Below are positions 40,811 through 48,659 of a DNA stretch of 64,000 bases, piece after piece. The DNA lies in NCBI GenBank assembly GCA_965116195.1, contig OZ220491.1, forward strand, positions 2,542,001 to 2,606,000, written 5' to 3'. This DNA comes from Aldehydirespirator sp965116195 (GTDB taxonomy: Bacteria; Actinomycetota; Acidimicrobiia; Acidimicrobiales; Aldehydirespiratoraceae). A program made the position numbers and the translations under genes. The notes beneath the pieces are model-generated. The model saw only the letters and a list, made by a program, of their open reading frames with translations. It did no database searches and had not been told where the DNA came from. Numbering within the stretch: position 1 is the stretch's first letter; every line of letters starts with the position of its first letter.

Positions 40811-42361
40811 TCACCGTCGTATGCGTACCTTTCCGAAGATGGTTCCGTACAGCAGATGTCCGTCTTCATCAAGCGTGACACCGCCACCCAGCGTGTTGTA
40901 GCGAGACCCGCCGACCACATAGTGGAAGCGACTCTCACCGGTGCTCCAGTCGAGGGCCTCAATCGTCCACTCCCCGTGGCGCGTGCCGCAGGTGTACACC
41001 AGGTTTGACCCCTCAGCCACGAACGGCACCGAGTTGGGCGATGACACCTCGGTGTTGACCCAGGCCTCACGCAATCTGCGGGCGACCGGGTCCCAGACAT
41101 ACTTGTGCAGTCCGTAGGGGGTGTATTCAGGCTTGTGACCCAAAAAGAAGCTGAACATTCTGCTGCGGTTGAGAGGCCATCCCGCAGGCAGCGACACCGG
41201 CTCATTGTTGACGGTCATGGCACCGTAGCCCGACACGGTGATGGACTGCTCTGTCTTGATCTCGGTGCGCGAGGGGTCACCCATGTGCGCCGGGCCGATA
41301 CCTGCGATGCGCCGGGACGGAGCGTCAGGTAGTTGTTCCCAGTCAGCGGGGATTTCGTCACGCCACAGCAGAGTGATGTTGACAACAGGGTCACCGTCAC
41401 CGATCACCACGAATCTGTCCTCATCAGACCCGAAACCCATCAGCGAAGGTGTGGTACCCGACCCGTCGCCACCGCCGTTGCGGTACCGCGCTGACCATGC
41501 GCCATCCGCCTCATCAAGCGAAAGTCGCTGGCCGGTCCAGATGACCTTGTGGATCATGTCAACCGAACTGACATAGATGCCGCCGTCATCGCCCGTGCAG
41601 CTGCTGGTGCGCACCCAACCGTAACCGGTGTTGCCGTGCTGGGCTGCCTGTTTTGCGCAGTGCGCAGCCGCATCGGAAGCAGCGCCAGGCAACTGGACAG
41701 CTTCATAGTCGCTGAAGTCCCGTGCCAGACATATCACCCAGCCGTGGTCGGTGGTCATCACGAGTCGGCCGTCAAAAGTGATGTTGATCCCCACGAAGGA
41801 GCCGTCCAGGCCCTCGGGCCGATACCAGCGGTTCCGCTCCACAACGGGACTGCAACGGTCGCCGGGATCGCTCTCGATGTAGGCCACGGCGTGGTCTTTG
41901 CGTCCCAGAAAGAGTGTGTGATCGCAGTCAAGCAGCGCGTAGATGCCGTCAAGTCCGGTCATGAAGCGGGTCGCGATGCCGATGGCATGAGTTACTGCGT
42001 CGTCCCCTTCAAGGTTGTCCAACCCGGCTTCCAAGGCAGCCAGTTCACTGCGTTCGGTCACCGGGGTCGGATCGGTGCCTGTGGGGACACCGGCGAGCAC
42101 CTCAAGACTGTCGTAGTCGAGTTTGGCGATTGTCTGACGTCCGTTTGACCAGATGACCCGCCGTCCGTCCGGGTAACGGCCCGAGATCAAGCCACCGAAG
42201 TGACCCGGACCCAACGACACGTACTGGATGTCCTCGGCGTCCAATGTTGTGGTGGGGCCTTCGGGTCCTGGTCCCGGATTGCTGTCCTGCTGATCACACC
42301 GGCCGTGGGCCATGGCATAACAACTGTCAGCCAGAAACGGATTACGGGGGGCGCTGCGCAT
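40811..42361 (-). CDS. Beta-propeller-like hypothetical protein
   Basis: 516 residues, not assigned to a named family. Repeated short strands with GGIYVSSVDMIHKVIW, DGRLVMTTDHGWVI and TLDEDGHLLYGTIFGKVRI suggest a propeller of PQQ/SMP-30-type blades. Five or so Cys residues (CYAMAHGRC, CDHT, CSPV, SCTGDD) could form disulfides in an extracytoplasmic setting, although I see no clear signal peptide in this reading; an upstream start in another context may be missing. No neighbour points to a pathway. Confidence 0.55.
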   Translation of the reverse strand: MRSAPRNPFLADSCYAMAHGRCDQQDSNPGPGPEGPTTTLDAEDIQYVSLGPGHFGGLISGRYPDGRRVIWSNGRQTIAKLDYDSLEVLAGVPTGTDPTPVTERSELAALEAGLDNLEGDDAVTHAIGIATRFMTGLDGIYALLDCDHTLFLGRKDHAVAYIESDPGDRCSPVVERNRWYRPEGLDGSFVGINITFDGRLVMTTDHGWVICLARDFSDYEAVQLPGAASDAAAHCAKQAAQHGNTGYGWVRTSSCTGDDGGIYVSSVDMIHKVIWTGQRLSLDEADGAWSARYRNGGGDGSGTTPSLMGFGSDEDRFVVIGDGDPVVNITLLWRDEIPADWEQLPDAPSRRIAGIGPAHMGDPSRTEIKTEQSITVSGYGAMTVNNEPVSLPAGWPLNRSRMFSFFLGHKPEYTPYGLHKYVWDPVARRLREAWVNTEVSSPNSVPFVAEGSNLVYTCGTRHGEWTIEALDWSTGESRFHYVVGGSRYNTLGGGVTLDEDGHLLYGTIFGKVRIRR

Positions 42362-42384
42362 CGGCGGTGAGGCTAGATCACGAT

Positions 42385-42567
42385 GGCGTCCGCAGACGAG
42401 TCAGGCACCTGGTGGGTCAAGTCTGGCAGTCGTCACATAGTTGCGGAACTTCTGGTGGGGATCACTCATGGCGGCGAGTCCAGTAACTTGATGGGCCGAG
42501 TTGGGCAGGCCGAGTTGGCGATTTCACATTGATGCGGGACTGCTGGTGAGGTCACTGATGGCGGTAG
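42385..42567. repeat. Degenerate repeats after the LLM oxidoreductase stop
   Basis: CTTCTGGTGGGGATCACTCATGGCGG near 42450 and CTGCTGGTGAGGTCACTGATGGCGG near 42541 are homologous, and GAGTCAGGCACC near 42399 echoes AGTCAGGCACC at the LLM 3' end (42566). The unit spans the LLM stop codon. Nothing else is visible between 42362 and 42567. Confidence 0.6.
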
Positions 42568-43500
42568 TCAGGCACCAACCGCGAGTGAGAAGGCCTCGAC
42601 CCACGGTGACAGGTACTCCGCCGCAGCATCGGTACCCGCTGGAGGACGGAGGCTGATGCGCAGGTCAGTAACTCCCGCATGCACGAGAGATGGAACTGCG
42701 TCCATGGTGGCGTTGATTTGGGCAACCCCGTCGTCGTCACGCACCACTCTCAGCGCACCAGCCACCTCAATATCTGTGGGATCACGACCGATTGCGGCCA
42801 CCGCTTCACGCATGGAAGCGATGCCCGAGGCGACGTCCACTGCGTCACGCCCCCAGGGGATCCAGCCTGATCCAAAGCGCGCCAGGCGTGCCATTGAGCG
42901 GGGGTTCACTGTGCCGCTCACCCATACGGGCACTGTGCCAGCCACGGGCTTGGGCATCTGATGAACCGCCTCAAAACTCAGGTCCTGGCTGCCGAATGAG
43001 GCCCGTTGCTCGCTCCACAGCACCTGACAGACCTCAAGAGTGTGGTCCAGCAGGCGGCCCCGACTGCCGAAATCCAGGCCAGCGGCTTCGTACTCCTCCT
43101 GCTGCCAGCCCACGCCCACACCCAGGTCGAGACGGCCACCGGTGAGCACGTCAATCGTGGCGGCGGTTTTGGCCAGCACCACGGGCCGTCGCAGTGCAGC
43201 CAGCAACACCATCGAACAGAGACGCACCCTTGAGGTGCGAGCGCCGACCATCGCCAGCACGGTCAGTGGCTCCAACCAGGCACCGTCGGGCCCGGTGGGT
43301 TGACGGCCTCCGGTCATCCCGCCTCGAGACGGATCGCCGTAACGGTCCAGGCGCTCACCGAACACGACATGATCTGACACGACCAGCCTGCCCACCCCAG
43401 CCCGGTCAGCGGCTTCGGCCAAATCAAAGAGTCGCTGCCAGTCCGGGGGTGGGTCGGCTGCGAAATTGCCTAGATGCATCGACAGACAAGGCTTGGTCAC
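42568..43500 (-). CDS. LLM-class F420-dependent oxidoreductase
   Basis: 310 residues from GTG 43500. Bacterial-luciferase-like TIM barrel: DLAEAADRAGVGRLVVSDHV near the N-terminus, VLAMVGARTSRVRLCSMVLL, VLAKTAATIDVLTGGRLDLG, GVGWQQEEYEAAGLDFGSRG, and VWVSGTVNPRSMARLARFGS. This is the usual pattern of actinobacterial F420-dependent oxidoreductases, which oxidise or reduce diverse small substrates; the substrate is unknown. The region upstream carries two earlier copies of its start and ribosome-binding site at 70-71-bp spacing. Confidence 0.9.
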   Translation of the reverse strand: MTKPCLSMHLGNFAADPPPDWQRLFDLAEAADRAGVGRLVVSDHVVFGERLDRYGDPSRGGMTGGRQPTGPDGAWLEPLTVLAMVGARTSRVRLCSMVLLAALRRPVVLAKTAATIDVLTGGRLDLGVGVGWQQEEYEAAGLDFGSRGRLLDHTLEVCQVLWSEQRASFGSQDLSFEAVHQMPKPVAGTVPVWVSGTVNPRSMARLARFGSGWIPWGRDAVDVASGIASMREAVAAIGRDPTDIEVAGALRVVRDDDGVAQINATMDAVPSLVHAGVTDLRISLRPPAGTDAAAEYLSPWVEAFSLAVGA

Positions 43501-43772
43501 GGGCCGTCCGCCTTGCCGGGTGCTCCTACAGGTAGTTCTGCTTGAGCTGTGCAGATGAGAATTCCGATCACGGGCTGTCCTCCCTACTGGGTGTGCCTAT
43601 GGGTAGCGATGCTTGGCCGACTCAACGAGCGCTTGAGTCACGAGCTGTCCTTCAGGCCAGGCTTGTCAGGCCCTTCTGCGGGTGGGGCATCACCGGGTGA
43701 ACTGTATGTCATCCACCAGAAGAACATCGTGGCTAATCAGGCGCTTCTGCGGGTGGGGCATCACCGGGTCTG
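43498..43772. repeat. Duplicated LLM start (70-71 bp) and duplicated ligD tail (71 bp)
   Basis: On the minus strand GGACRGCYCGTGA occurs with GTGs at 43641, 43571 and 43500; the last is the LLM start. The 43571 copy opens a 24-codon ORF whose TGA overlaps the real GTG (GTGA). Next to it, CTTCTGCGGGTGGGGCATCA occurs at 43673 and 43744; the second is the ligD 3' end and the first is its duplicate past the stop. Confidence 0.88.
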
Positions 43773-44824
43773 GATGCGGCCCGGCTCGGTGCTACCCGGG
43801 GTGGCTCGTTGGGCATCTTGGGATACACGGGTGGCCAGGGCGCATCCATCAAGCCTGCTGCCATGTCCCGATCATGCCACTCCAGCAGAGGCTCCAGCGA
43901 TGCCGGTTCGTCGTCCAGCGGTGCCCACGGGTCTCCGATCCGGGCCACACGGGCACCCACCGTGCGTATCGTGAGATCGTCGGGTTCAACGTTGTCCACC
44001 TCGTCCCAGTGGATTGGTGCCGATACCTGTGCGCCCACTCGCGGGCGCACAGACCATGCCCCGAACACCGTCTTGTGAGGGGCGTTCTGGTTGAAATCCA
44101 CGAACACTCGCCGACCACGCTGCTCTTTCCACCACGAGTCGGTTATCAGGTCAGGGCGACGCCGGGCCAGTTCTCGGGCCAGTGCAACAGCACCGGCTCG
44201 CACCTGATAAGAATCCCAGCGCGGCTCCAGCCTCACATAGACATGCAAGCCCCGGCTTCCGGAGGTCTTGACACCCGCTGCCATTCCCAGCTCTGCGAAC
44301 GCGGCGCGCACCTCGCCGGCGGCTTCACGAACCTGGGTGAAGCCCACGCCGGGCTGCGGATCAAGGTCAATACGCAGTTCATCGGCACAGGTCGGATCGT
44401 CCGCCAAGAAGGGCCAGACATGAAATCCCAGACAGCCCATGTTGACTGCCCAGATGACATGGGCCAGATCAGCCACCACCATGGCGTTGGAAAGGGTGCC
44501 GTTGGGTGTGCTCACCACTGTCGTCTTGAGCCACTCCGGAGCACCTCTCGGCACCCGCTTCTGGAAGAAGGACTTGCCGGAGGCACCGTCCGGGTAGCGC
44601 TCCAGCAGCACCGGCCGACCAGCCATCGCCCTCATGAGTGGTTTCTCGATCAACAGGTAGTACTTGATGAGGTCAAGTTTGGTCTCGGCGTGTCGCTTGA
44701 AAAAGACCTTGCCGGGATTGCTGACACGCACCCCGCGGCCGGCCACTTCCAGGACTTCAACCCGGGGTACCGACTCAGGTGTCGCAGAGCCGCCGTCCAC
44801 AAGGGTCTCGGCTTTGGTGCTCAT
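43733..44824 (-). CDS. ligD: LigD-type polymerase domain protein (NHEJ DNA primase-polymerase)
   Basis: 363 residues. The protein begins with RVSNPGKVFFKRHAETKLDL and contains the archaeo-eukaryotic-primase catalytic region LRIDLDPQPGVGF (paired Asp), then KTSGSRGLHVYVRLEP, VFVDFNQNAPHKTVFGAWSV and the end WPPVYPKMP. This is the stand-alone polymerase module of LigD, used with Ku in end joining to fill gaps; no ligase domain or Ku gene is in the window. The C-terminal ~25 residues are Pro/Ala-rich and coincide with the duplicated tail. Confidence 0.9.
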   Translation of the reverse strand: MSTKAETLVDGGSATPESVPRVEVLEVAGRGVRVSNPGKVFFKRHAETKLDLIKYYLLIEKPLMRAMAGRPVLLERYPDGASGKSFFQKRVPRGAPEWLKTTVVSTPNGTLSNAMVVADLAHVIWAVNMGCLGFHVWPFLADDPTCADELRIDLDPQPGVGFTQVREAAGEVRAAFAELGMAAGVKTSGSRGLHVYVRLEPRWDSYQVRAGAVALARELARRRPDLITDSWWKEQRGRRVFVDFNQNAPHKTVFGAWSVRPRVGAQVSAPIHWDEVDNVEPDDLTIRTVGARVARIGDPWAPLDDEPASLEPLLEWHDRDMAAGLMDAPWPPVYPKMPNEPPRVAPSRAASRPGDAPPAEAPD

Positions 44825-44850
44825 GTCACTGTTGGCTGCGATTGATTGCT

Positions 44851-44952
44851 GGTCACGACTGCTCGTTGGTCACGACTGCTCGTTGGTCACGACTGCTCGT
44901 TGGTCACGACTGCTCGTTGGTCACGACTGCTCGTTGGTCACGACTGCTCGTT
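44851..44952. repeat. 17-bp tandem repeat made from the aroQ stop region
   Basis: GGTCACGACTGCTCGTT starts at 44851, 44868, 44885, 44902, 44919 and 44936. On the minus strand each unit reads AACGAGCAGTCGTGA, exactly the last five codons and stop of aroQ (NEQS*). The unit is therefore an array of stop-codon copies between aroQ and ligD. Confidence 0.93.
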
Positions 44953-45396
44953 GAGCAGATCAAGCAGGGCATCCACTGCCAGACGGTAACTGGCCGCACC
45001 GAAGCCGGCGATGATCCCTGCACATACCGGGGCGATAACGGATCGCTGTCGAAACTCCTCACGTGCGTGGAGATTGGACATGTGTGTCTCCACAACCGGC
45101 AAACTCACCGCCGCAACAGCATCCCGCAAAGCGATCGAATAGTGCGAGTAAGCACCGGCGTTCAACACGATCCCGTCAACGGTTCCGGGGCCGGCAGCCG
45201 CAGCGGCATGAACAGCATCCACCAATTCGCCCTCGGTGTTGGACTGGAGGTGGCGGATGGTTGCACCCCGCGCCGCAGCGTGTGCGGTGACTTCGGCCAG
45301 CACTTCCTCAAGAGTGGCCGAGCCGTAGACCTCGGGCTCGCGCTTGCCGAGCAGGTTGAGGTTGGGGCCGTTGAGTATCAAAATCGTCGGCACCAT
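44938..45396 (-). CDS. aroQ: 3-dehydroquinate dehydratase, type II
   Basis: 152 residues, the normal type II length. LILNGPNLNLLGKREPEVYG carries the N-terminal Asn loop and the Arg/Tyr of the active-site lid; HLQSNTEGELVDAVHAA, IVLNAGAYSHYSIALRDAV and PVVETHMSNLHAREEFR supply the remaining binding and catalytic residues, including the conserved His. It dehydrates 3-dehydroquinate to 3-dehydroshikimate. aroK is immediately upstream (34-bp gap), so the two form a shikimate-pathway operon that supplies chorismate, also the substrate of menF. Confidence 0.97.
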   Translation of the reverse strand: MVPTILILNGPNLNLLGKREPEVYGSATLEEVLAEVTAHAAARGATIRHLQSNTEGELVDAVHAAAAAGPGTVDGIVLNAGAYSHYSIALRDAVAAVSLPVVETHMSNLHAREEFRQRSVIAPVCAGIIAGFGAASYRLAVDALLDLLNEQS

Positions 45397-45430
45397 CGTC
45401 TGTTGTTATACCGCAACGTGAGTCTGTTTG

Positions 45431-45958
45431 TCAGATGTCGTCATGTCCGAGAGCTTCAAGCACTGCTTCAGCCACCTCTTCGGGGCTGCGGTTCTCGGTG
45501 TCCACCGTCGGGTAGCGTCCGTAGCTGTTGGCTCGCTCGGCCATCAACAACCGCACACGACCAGCAGGATCGGCACAGTCAAGCAGCGGCCTGACATCTT
45601 TTCCCATTGTGGTTATCCGGGCCACAATGGTGTCTGCATCAGCAGTGAGACAAACCACATCGGCTCCGGGCTCCAGGCAACTGGCGCACTCCTCATCAAG
45701 CATCATCCGACCACCGGTGGATATAACATGGCGGCTGCTCGTTGCCAACTCCTGAGCCACGGCTCGTTCCAGCTGACGAAAGCGGTACTCGCCCTCGTGC
45801 CTGAAGATCTCGGCGATCGGACCGGCTCGTGACTCAATCACATCGTCGGTGTCAACGTAGCTGTAGCCGAGACGATCGGCCAGAACACGACCCACTGTCG
45901 TCTTGCCCGTTCCCATGAATCCGGTCAGGACGAGGTTGCGCCCATGCGTGGCCTCCAT
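45431..45958 (-). CDS. aroK: Shikimate kinase
   Basis: 175 residues. P-loop LTGFMGTGKTTVGRVLA, DTDDVIE (Asp that binds shikimate), IAEIFRHEGEYRFRQLE, and ISTGGRMML (the usual GGG loop here is TGG). The lid region is YPTVDTENRSPEEVAE. It phosphorylates shikimate with ATP. Operon with aroQ. Its start at 45958 faces a 20-bp repeat array and the divergent binding-protein gene. Confidence 0.95.
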   Translation of the reverse strand: MEATHGRNLVLTGFMGTGKTTVGRVLADRLGYSYVDTDDVIESRAGPIAEIFRHEGEYRFRQLERAVAQELATSSRHVISTGGRMMLDEECASCLEPGADVVCLTADADTIVARITTMGKDVRPLLDCADPAGRVRLLMAERANSYGRYPTVDTENRSPEEVAEAVLEALGHDDI

Positions 45959-45991
45959 GTCAACAGACTACGCAACCCGACCACGCACCAG

Positions 45992-46111
45992 ACCATGTAA
46001 CCAGACCACGAACCATGTAACCAGACCACGAACCATGTAACCAGACCACGAACCATGTAACCAGACCACGAACCATGTAACCAGACCACGAACCATGTAA
46101 CCAGACCACGA
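45992..46111. repeat. 20-bp tandem repeat between divergent aroK and the binding-protein gene
   Basis: ACCATGTAACCAGACCACGA starts at 45992, 46012, 46032, 46052, 46072 and 46092. Copy number may vary by slippage and could change spacing of the two divergent promoters. Confidence 0.93.
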
Positions 46112-46224
46112 ACCGAGGCCATACTGTGTCTATGCCTACATCGTTTACTCCTCTATCGTCTACGCCCATTCCCGAATTCCCTACGTCCAAATCAGCACGA
46201 AGCTCCACATATACTTGCCCCCCG

Positions 46225-47547
46225 ATGCATGCTCGCGCCCTCAGACACACCCGTGTTCACATCCGCATCGCGGCCCTGCTTCTTGCAGGCTTGTTGACAG
46301 CAGCTGCCTGCGGTGGTGATGACGATGCCAGCCGGACTCCAACAGCTGATGTCGGCTCTGGCTCCGGATCCTCACCGCTTGGCACAGTGTTGGTGGAGGC
46401 TGGAGAAGCTGTGCAGATTCGTTCGCTCAACGCCATCACCGGTGACACGGCATATCTCGGTCTGCCCAACCAGTACGGCGTGCAGTTGGCGGTCCGTGAT
46501 TATGGGCCTGTTCACGGTTTCGAGGTTGACCTCGGTGCAGGTCGCGACGAGTCATGCTCCAGCGAAGGTGGCCAGGCCGCAGGCCAGTTGATTGCTGCTG
46601 AGACAGACGTGATCGGCGTGATCGGGACCACTTGTTCGGTGGCCGCCACCGCCGCTGCACCGCTGATCACCGGTGCAGGTCTGGTGATGATTGCACCTTC
46701 CAACACATCACCGCTGCTCACATCAGACCTCAAGGGCAACCCCAGCCAGGACTACAACGTCGGCTACTATCGCACCTCGCACAACGGGTTGTATGTCGGT
46801 GAAGCCATGGCGCTTTTCGTGCATGAGAAACTGAATCTCAGTTCTGTCGCGGCCATCCACGACGGGGACCCTTACAGCCAGTCGATAGCACAGGCGTTCG
46901 CCGACAACTTCAGCCAACTCGGTGGCACCGTCACAACGGTCACAGCCGTCAACAAAGAAGACACAGACATGGTGCCGGTGCTGACCGAGATTGCTTCGGG
47001 CAGTCCGGATGCCTTGTTTTTTCCGATCTTTCAACCTGCCGGTGACTTTCTGGCTGACCAGGTTCGTCTCATACCGGGCTTTGAGGACGTCGTCCTGCTC
47101 AGTGATGCGGCGCTGCTCACCGACAGTTACATGTCTTTGCCGCAGTCTGAAGGTATCTACTTCTCGGGTCCTGACCTGCGTTTCGGCGGCAGTGTCAACC
47201 AGAGCACCGGACAAAGCGCCTCGAGTGTGTTGGCCGACTACACAAATATCTACGGGGAGCCACCCTCAGCGCCCTACTGGGCCCATGCCTACGATGCCAC
47301 CACCCTGCTGCTCAAGGCCATTGAGGACGCGTCCACAGTGGTGGAGGGAGAGCTGCGAATTGACCGGCAGGGTGTCCGCGACCAACTCAACAACGTCCGC
47401 AATTTCAGCGGGCTCACCGGCACCCTCAACTGCGACGAATTCGGCGACTGCGGTGCCCAGAAGATCACGGTCATCCATCATCTGGACGCAACCGACATCA
47501 AGGCCAGCCGGGCACGGGTCGTGTACGAGTACGCACCTGCTCTGTGA
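46225..47547 (+). CDS. ABC transporter substrate-binding lipoprotein (branched-chain amino-acid type), copy 1
   Basis: 440 residues from ATG 46225 (MHARALRHTR). A signal peptide of ~26 residues ends in a lipobox TAAACGG, so Cys is lipidated. A linker of Asp/Gly/Ser leads into a type I periplasmic-binding fold: IRSLNAITGDTAYLGLPNQY, GVIGTTCSVAATAAAPLI, SVAAIHDGDPYSQSIAQAFA, VPVLTEIASGSPDALFFPIF, and a Cys pair in LNCDEFGDCGAQKI. About two thirds of it matches the 50624 paralogue line by line. It would deliver a ligand to the LivHMGF membrane complex encoded downstream. Confidence 0.9.
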   Translation: MHARALRHTRVHIRIAALLLAGLLTAAACGGDDDASRTPTADVGSGSGSSPLGTVLVEAGEAVQIRSLNAITGDTAYLGLPNQYGVQLAVRDYGPVHGFEVDLGAGRDESCSSEGGQAAGQLIAAETDVIGVIGTTCSVAATAAAPLITGAGLVMIAPSNTSPLLTSDLKGNPSQDYNVGYYRTSHNGLYVGEAMALFVHEKLNLSSVAAIHDGDPYSQSIAQAFADNFSQLGGTVTTVTAVNKEDTDMVPVLTEIASGSPDALFFPIFQPAGDFLADQVRLIPGFEDVVLLSDAALLTDSYMSLPQSEGIYFSGPDLRFGGSVNQSTGQSASSVLADYTNIYGEPPSAPYWAHAYDATTLLLKAIEDASTVVEGELRIDRQGVRDQLNNVRNFSGLTGTLNCDEFGDCGAQKITVIHHLDATDIKASRARVVYEYAPAL

Positions 47548-47701
47548 CAGCAGACCTCAACCCTCTGCCGGTACATTCAAAGCCGGGCAATCTGCCAACC
47601 AACACCGCTTCACCCCGAACCGCCACCACGTGACCGTCGGTGTCGCTACCTGACCTCAGACGGCCCTCAGACGGAGGAATGTTCATGCAACAGGAATGCC
47701 C

Positions 47702-48535
47702 ATGCAACTTGTGACTGTCCGCACCGGTAACACCACACAGGCAGGCCGCATCACGGACCAGCAGGTCGTGCTGCTTGACGCTGTTGACGTCAAGGCCGTG
47801 CTGGAGGCGGGCCCGGTGACCGGCGGCCACCTGCCGGTGGCACAGGCCTCCGGTTCGGTGGATCTCGCGACCGCTGACCTGGCCCCACCAATCCCCGCGC
47901 CCGACAAGATCATCTGCGTGGGCCTCAATTACCTTGACCACATCGCCGAGACCGGCGCTGCCACACCCGACTTCCCCACCTATTTCGCCAAGTTTCGCGG
48001 TGCGCTGATCGGTCCTCGTGATCCGATCTGTCTGCCACCGCCGGACATCTCGGTACAGACCGACTGGGAGGTCGAACTGGCCGTCATCATCGGGCGACCC
48101 GTGCGCAACGCCACCAAGCAACAGGCTCAGGAGTCCATTGCCGGTTACACCATACTCAACGACGTCTCGATGCGGGACTGGCAGTTGCGCACCAAGCAGT
48201 TCCTCGCCGGCAAGACCTTCGAGGGGTCCACACCTCTGGGTCCCGCCCTGGTCACCGCGGACGAGATCGGCGACGGCACCGGACTGGATGTCTCCTGCAC
48301 GGTCAACGGAGTGTTGAAGCAGTCAAGTAGCACCTCACAGCTGCTGTTCACGCCGGCGGCTGTCGTGGCTGACCTGTCCAACATAATCACCCTTTTGCCC
48401 GGCGATGTGATCGCCACCGGAACGCCTGCAGGCGTGGGCATGGCTCGCAACCCGCAGGAATGGCTGACGCCCGGGTGCGTAGTTCGCACTGCCATCGAGG
48501 GGTTGGGTGAGATGGTCAACACCTGCACCGCCTGA
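47702..48535 (+). CDS. Fumarylacetoacetate hydrolase family protein
   Basis: 277 residues from ATG 47702. C-terminal FAH catalytic fold: IICVGLNYLDHIAETG, the metal ligands in VQTDWEVELAVIIGR, then NDVSMRDWQL and FEGSTPLGPALVTADEI, and GDVIATGTPAGVGMARNPQE. Members cleave or hydrate beta-diketo or enol acids. A small ATG (47678) after a GGAGG site opens an 11-codon ORF overlapping its start. Followed in the same direction by a TPP enzyme and inserted between two copies of the transporter's binding protein; this suggests catabolism of the imported compound. Confidence 0.87.
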   Translation: MQLVTVRTGNTTQAGRITDQQVVLLDAVDVKAVLEAGPVTGGHLPVAQASGSVDLATADLAPPIPAPDKIICVGLNYLDHIAETGAATPDFPTYFAKFRGALIGPRDPICLPPPDISVQTDWEVELAVIIGRPVRNATKQQAQESIAGYTILNDVSMRDWQLRTKQFLAGKTFEGSTPLGPALVTADEIGDGTGLDVSCTVNGVLKQSSSTSQLLFTPAAVVADLSNIITLLPGDVIATGTPAGVGMARNPQEWLTPGCVVRTAIEGLGEMVNTCTA

Positions 48536-48659
48536 GTGGTAGAACCGGCAGAACCGATTGCCCCGGACTCATGCTCACCTCGCTTCGGACTCGTGCTCAC
48601 TCCGCTCCGACACCTCAGGCGGACCACAGGCGAACGACTGCGCCCGTGACTGCGAAGCC

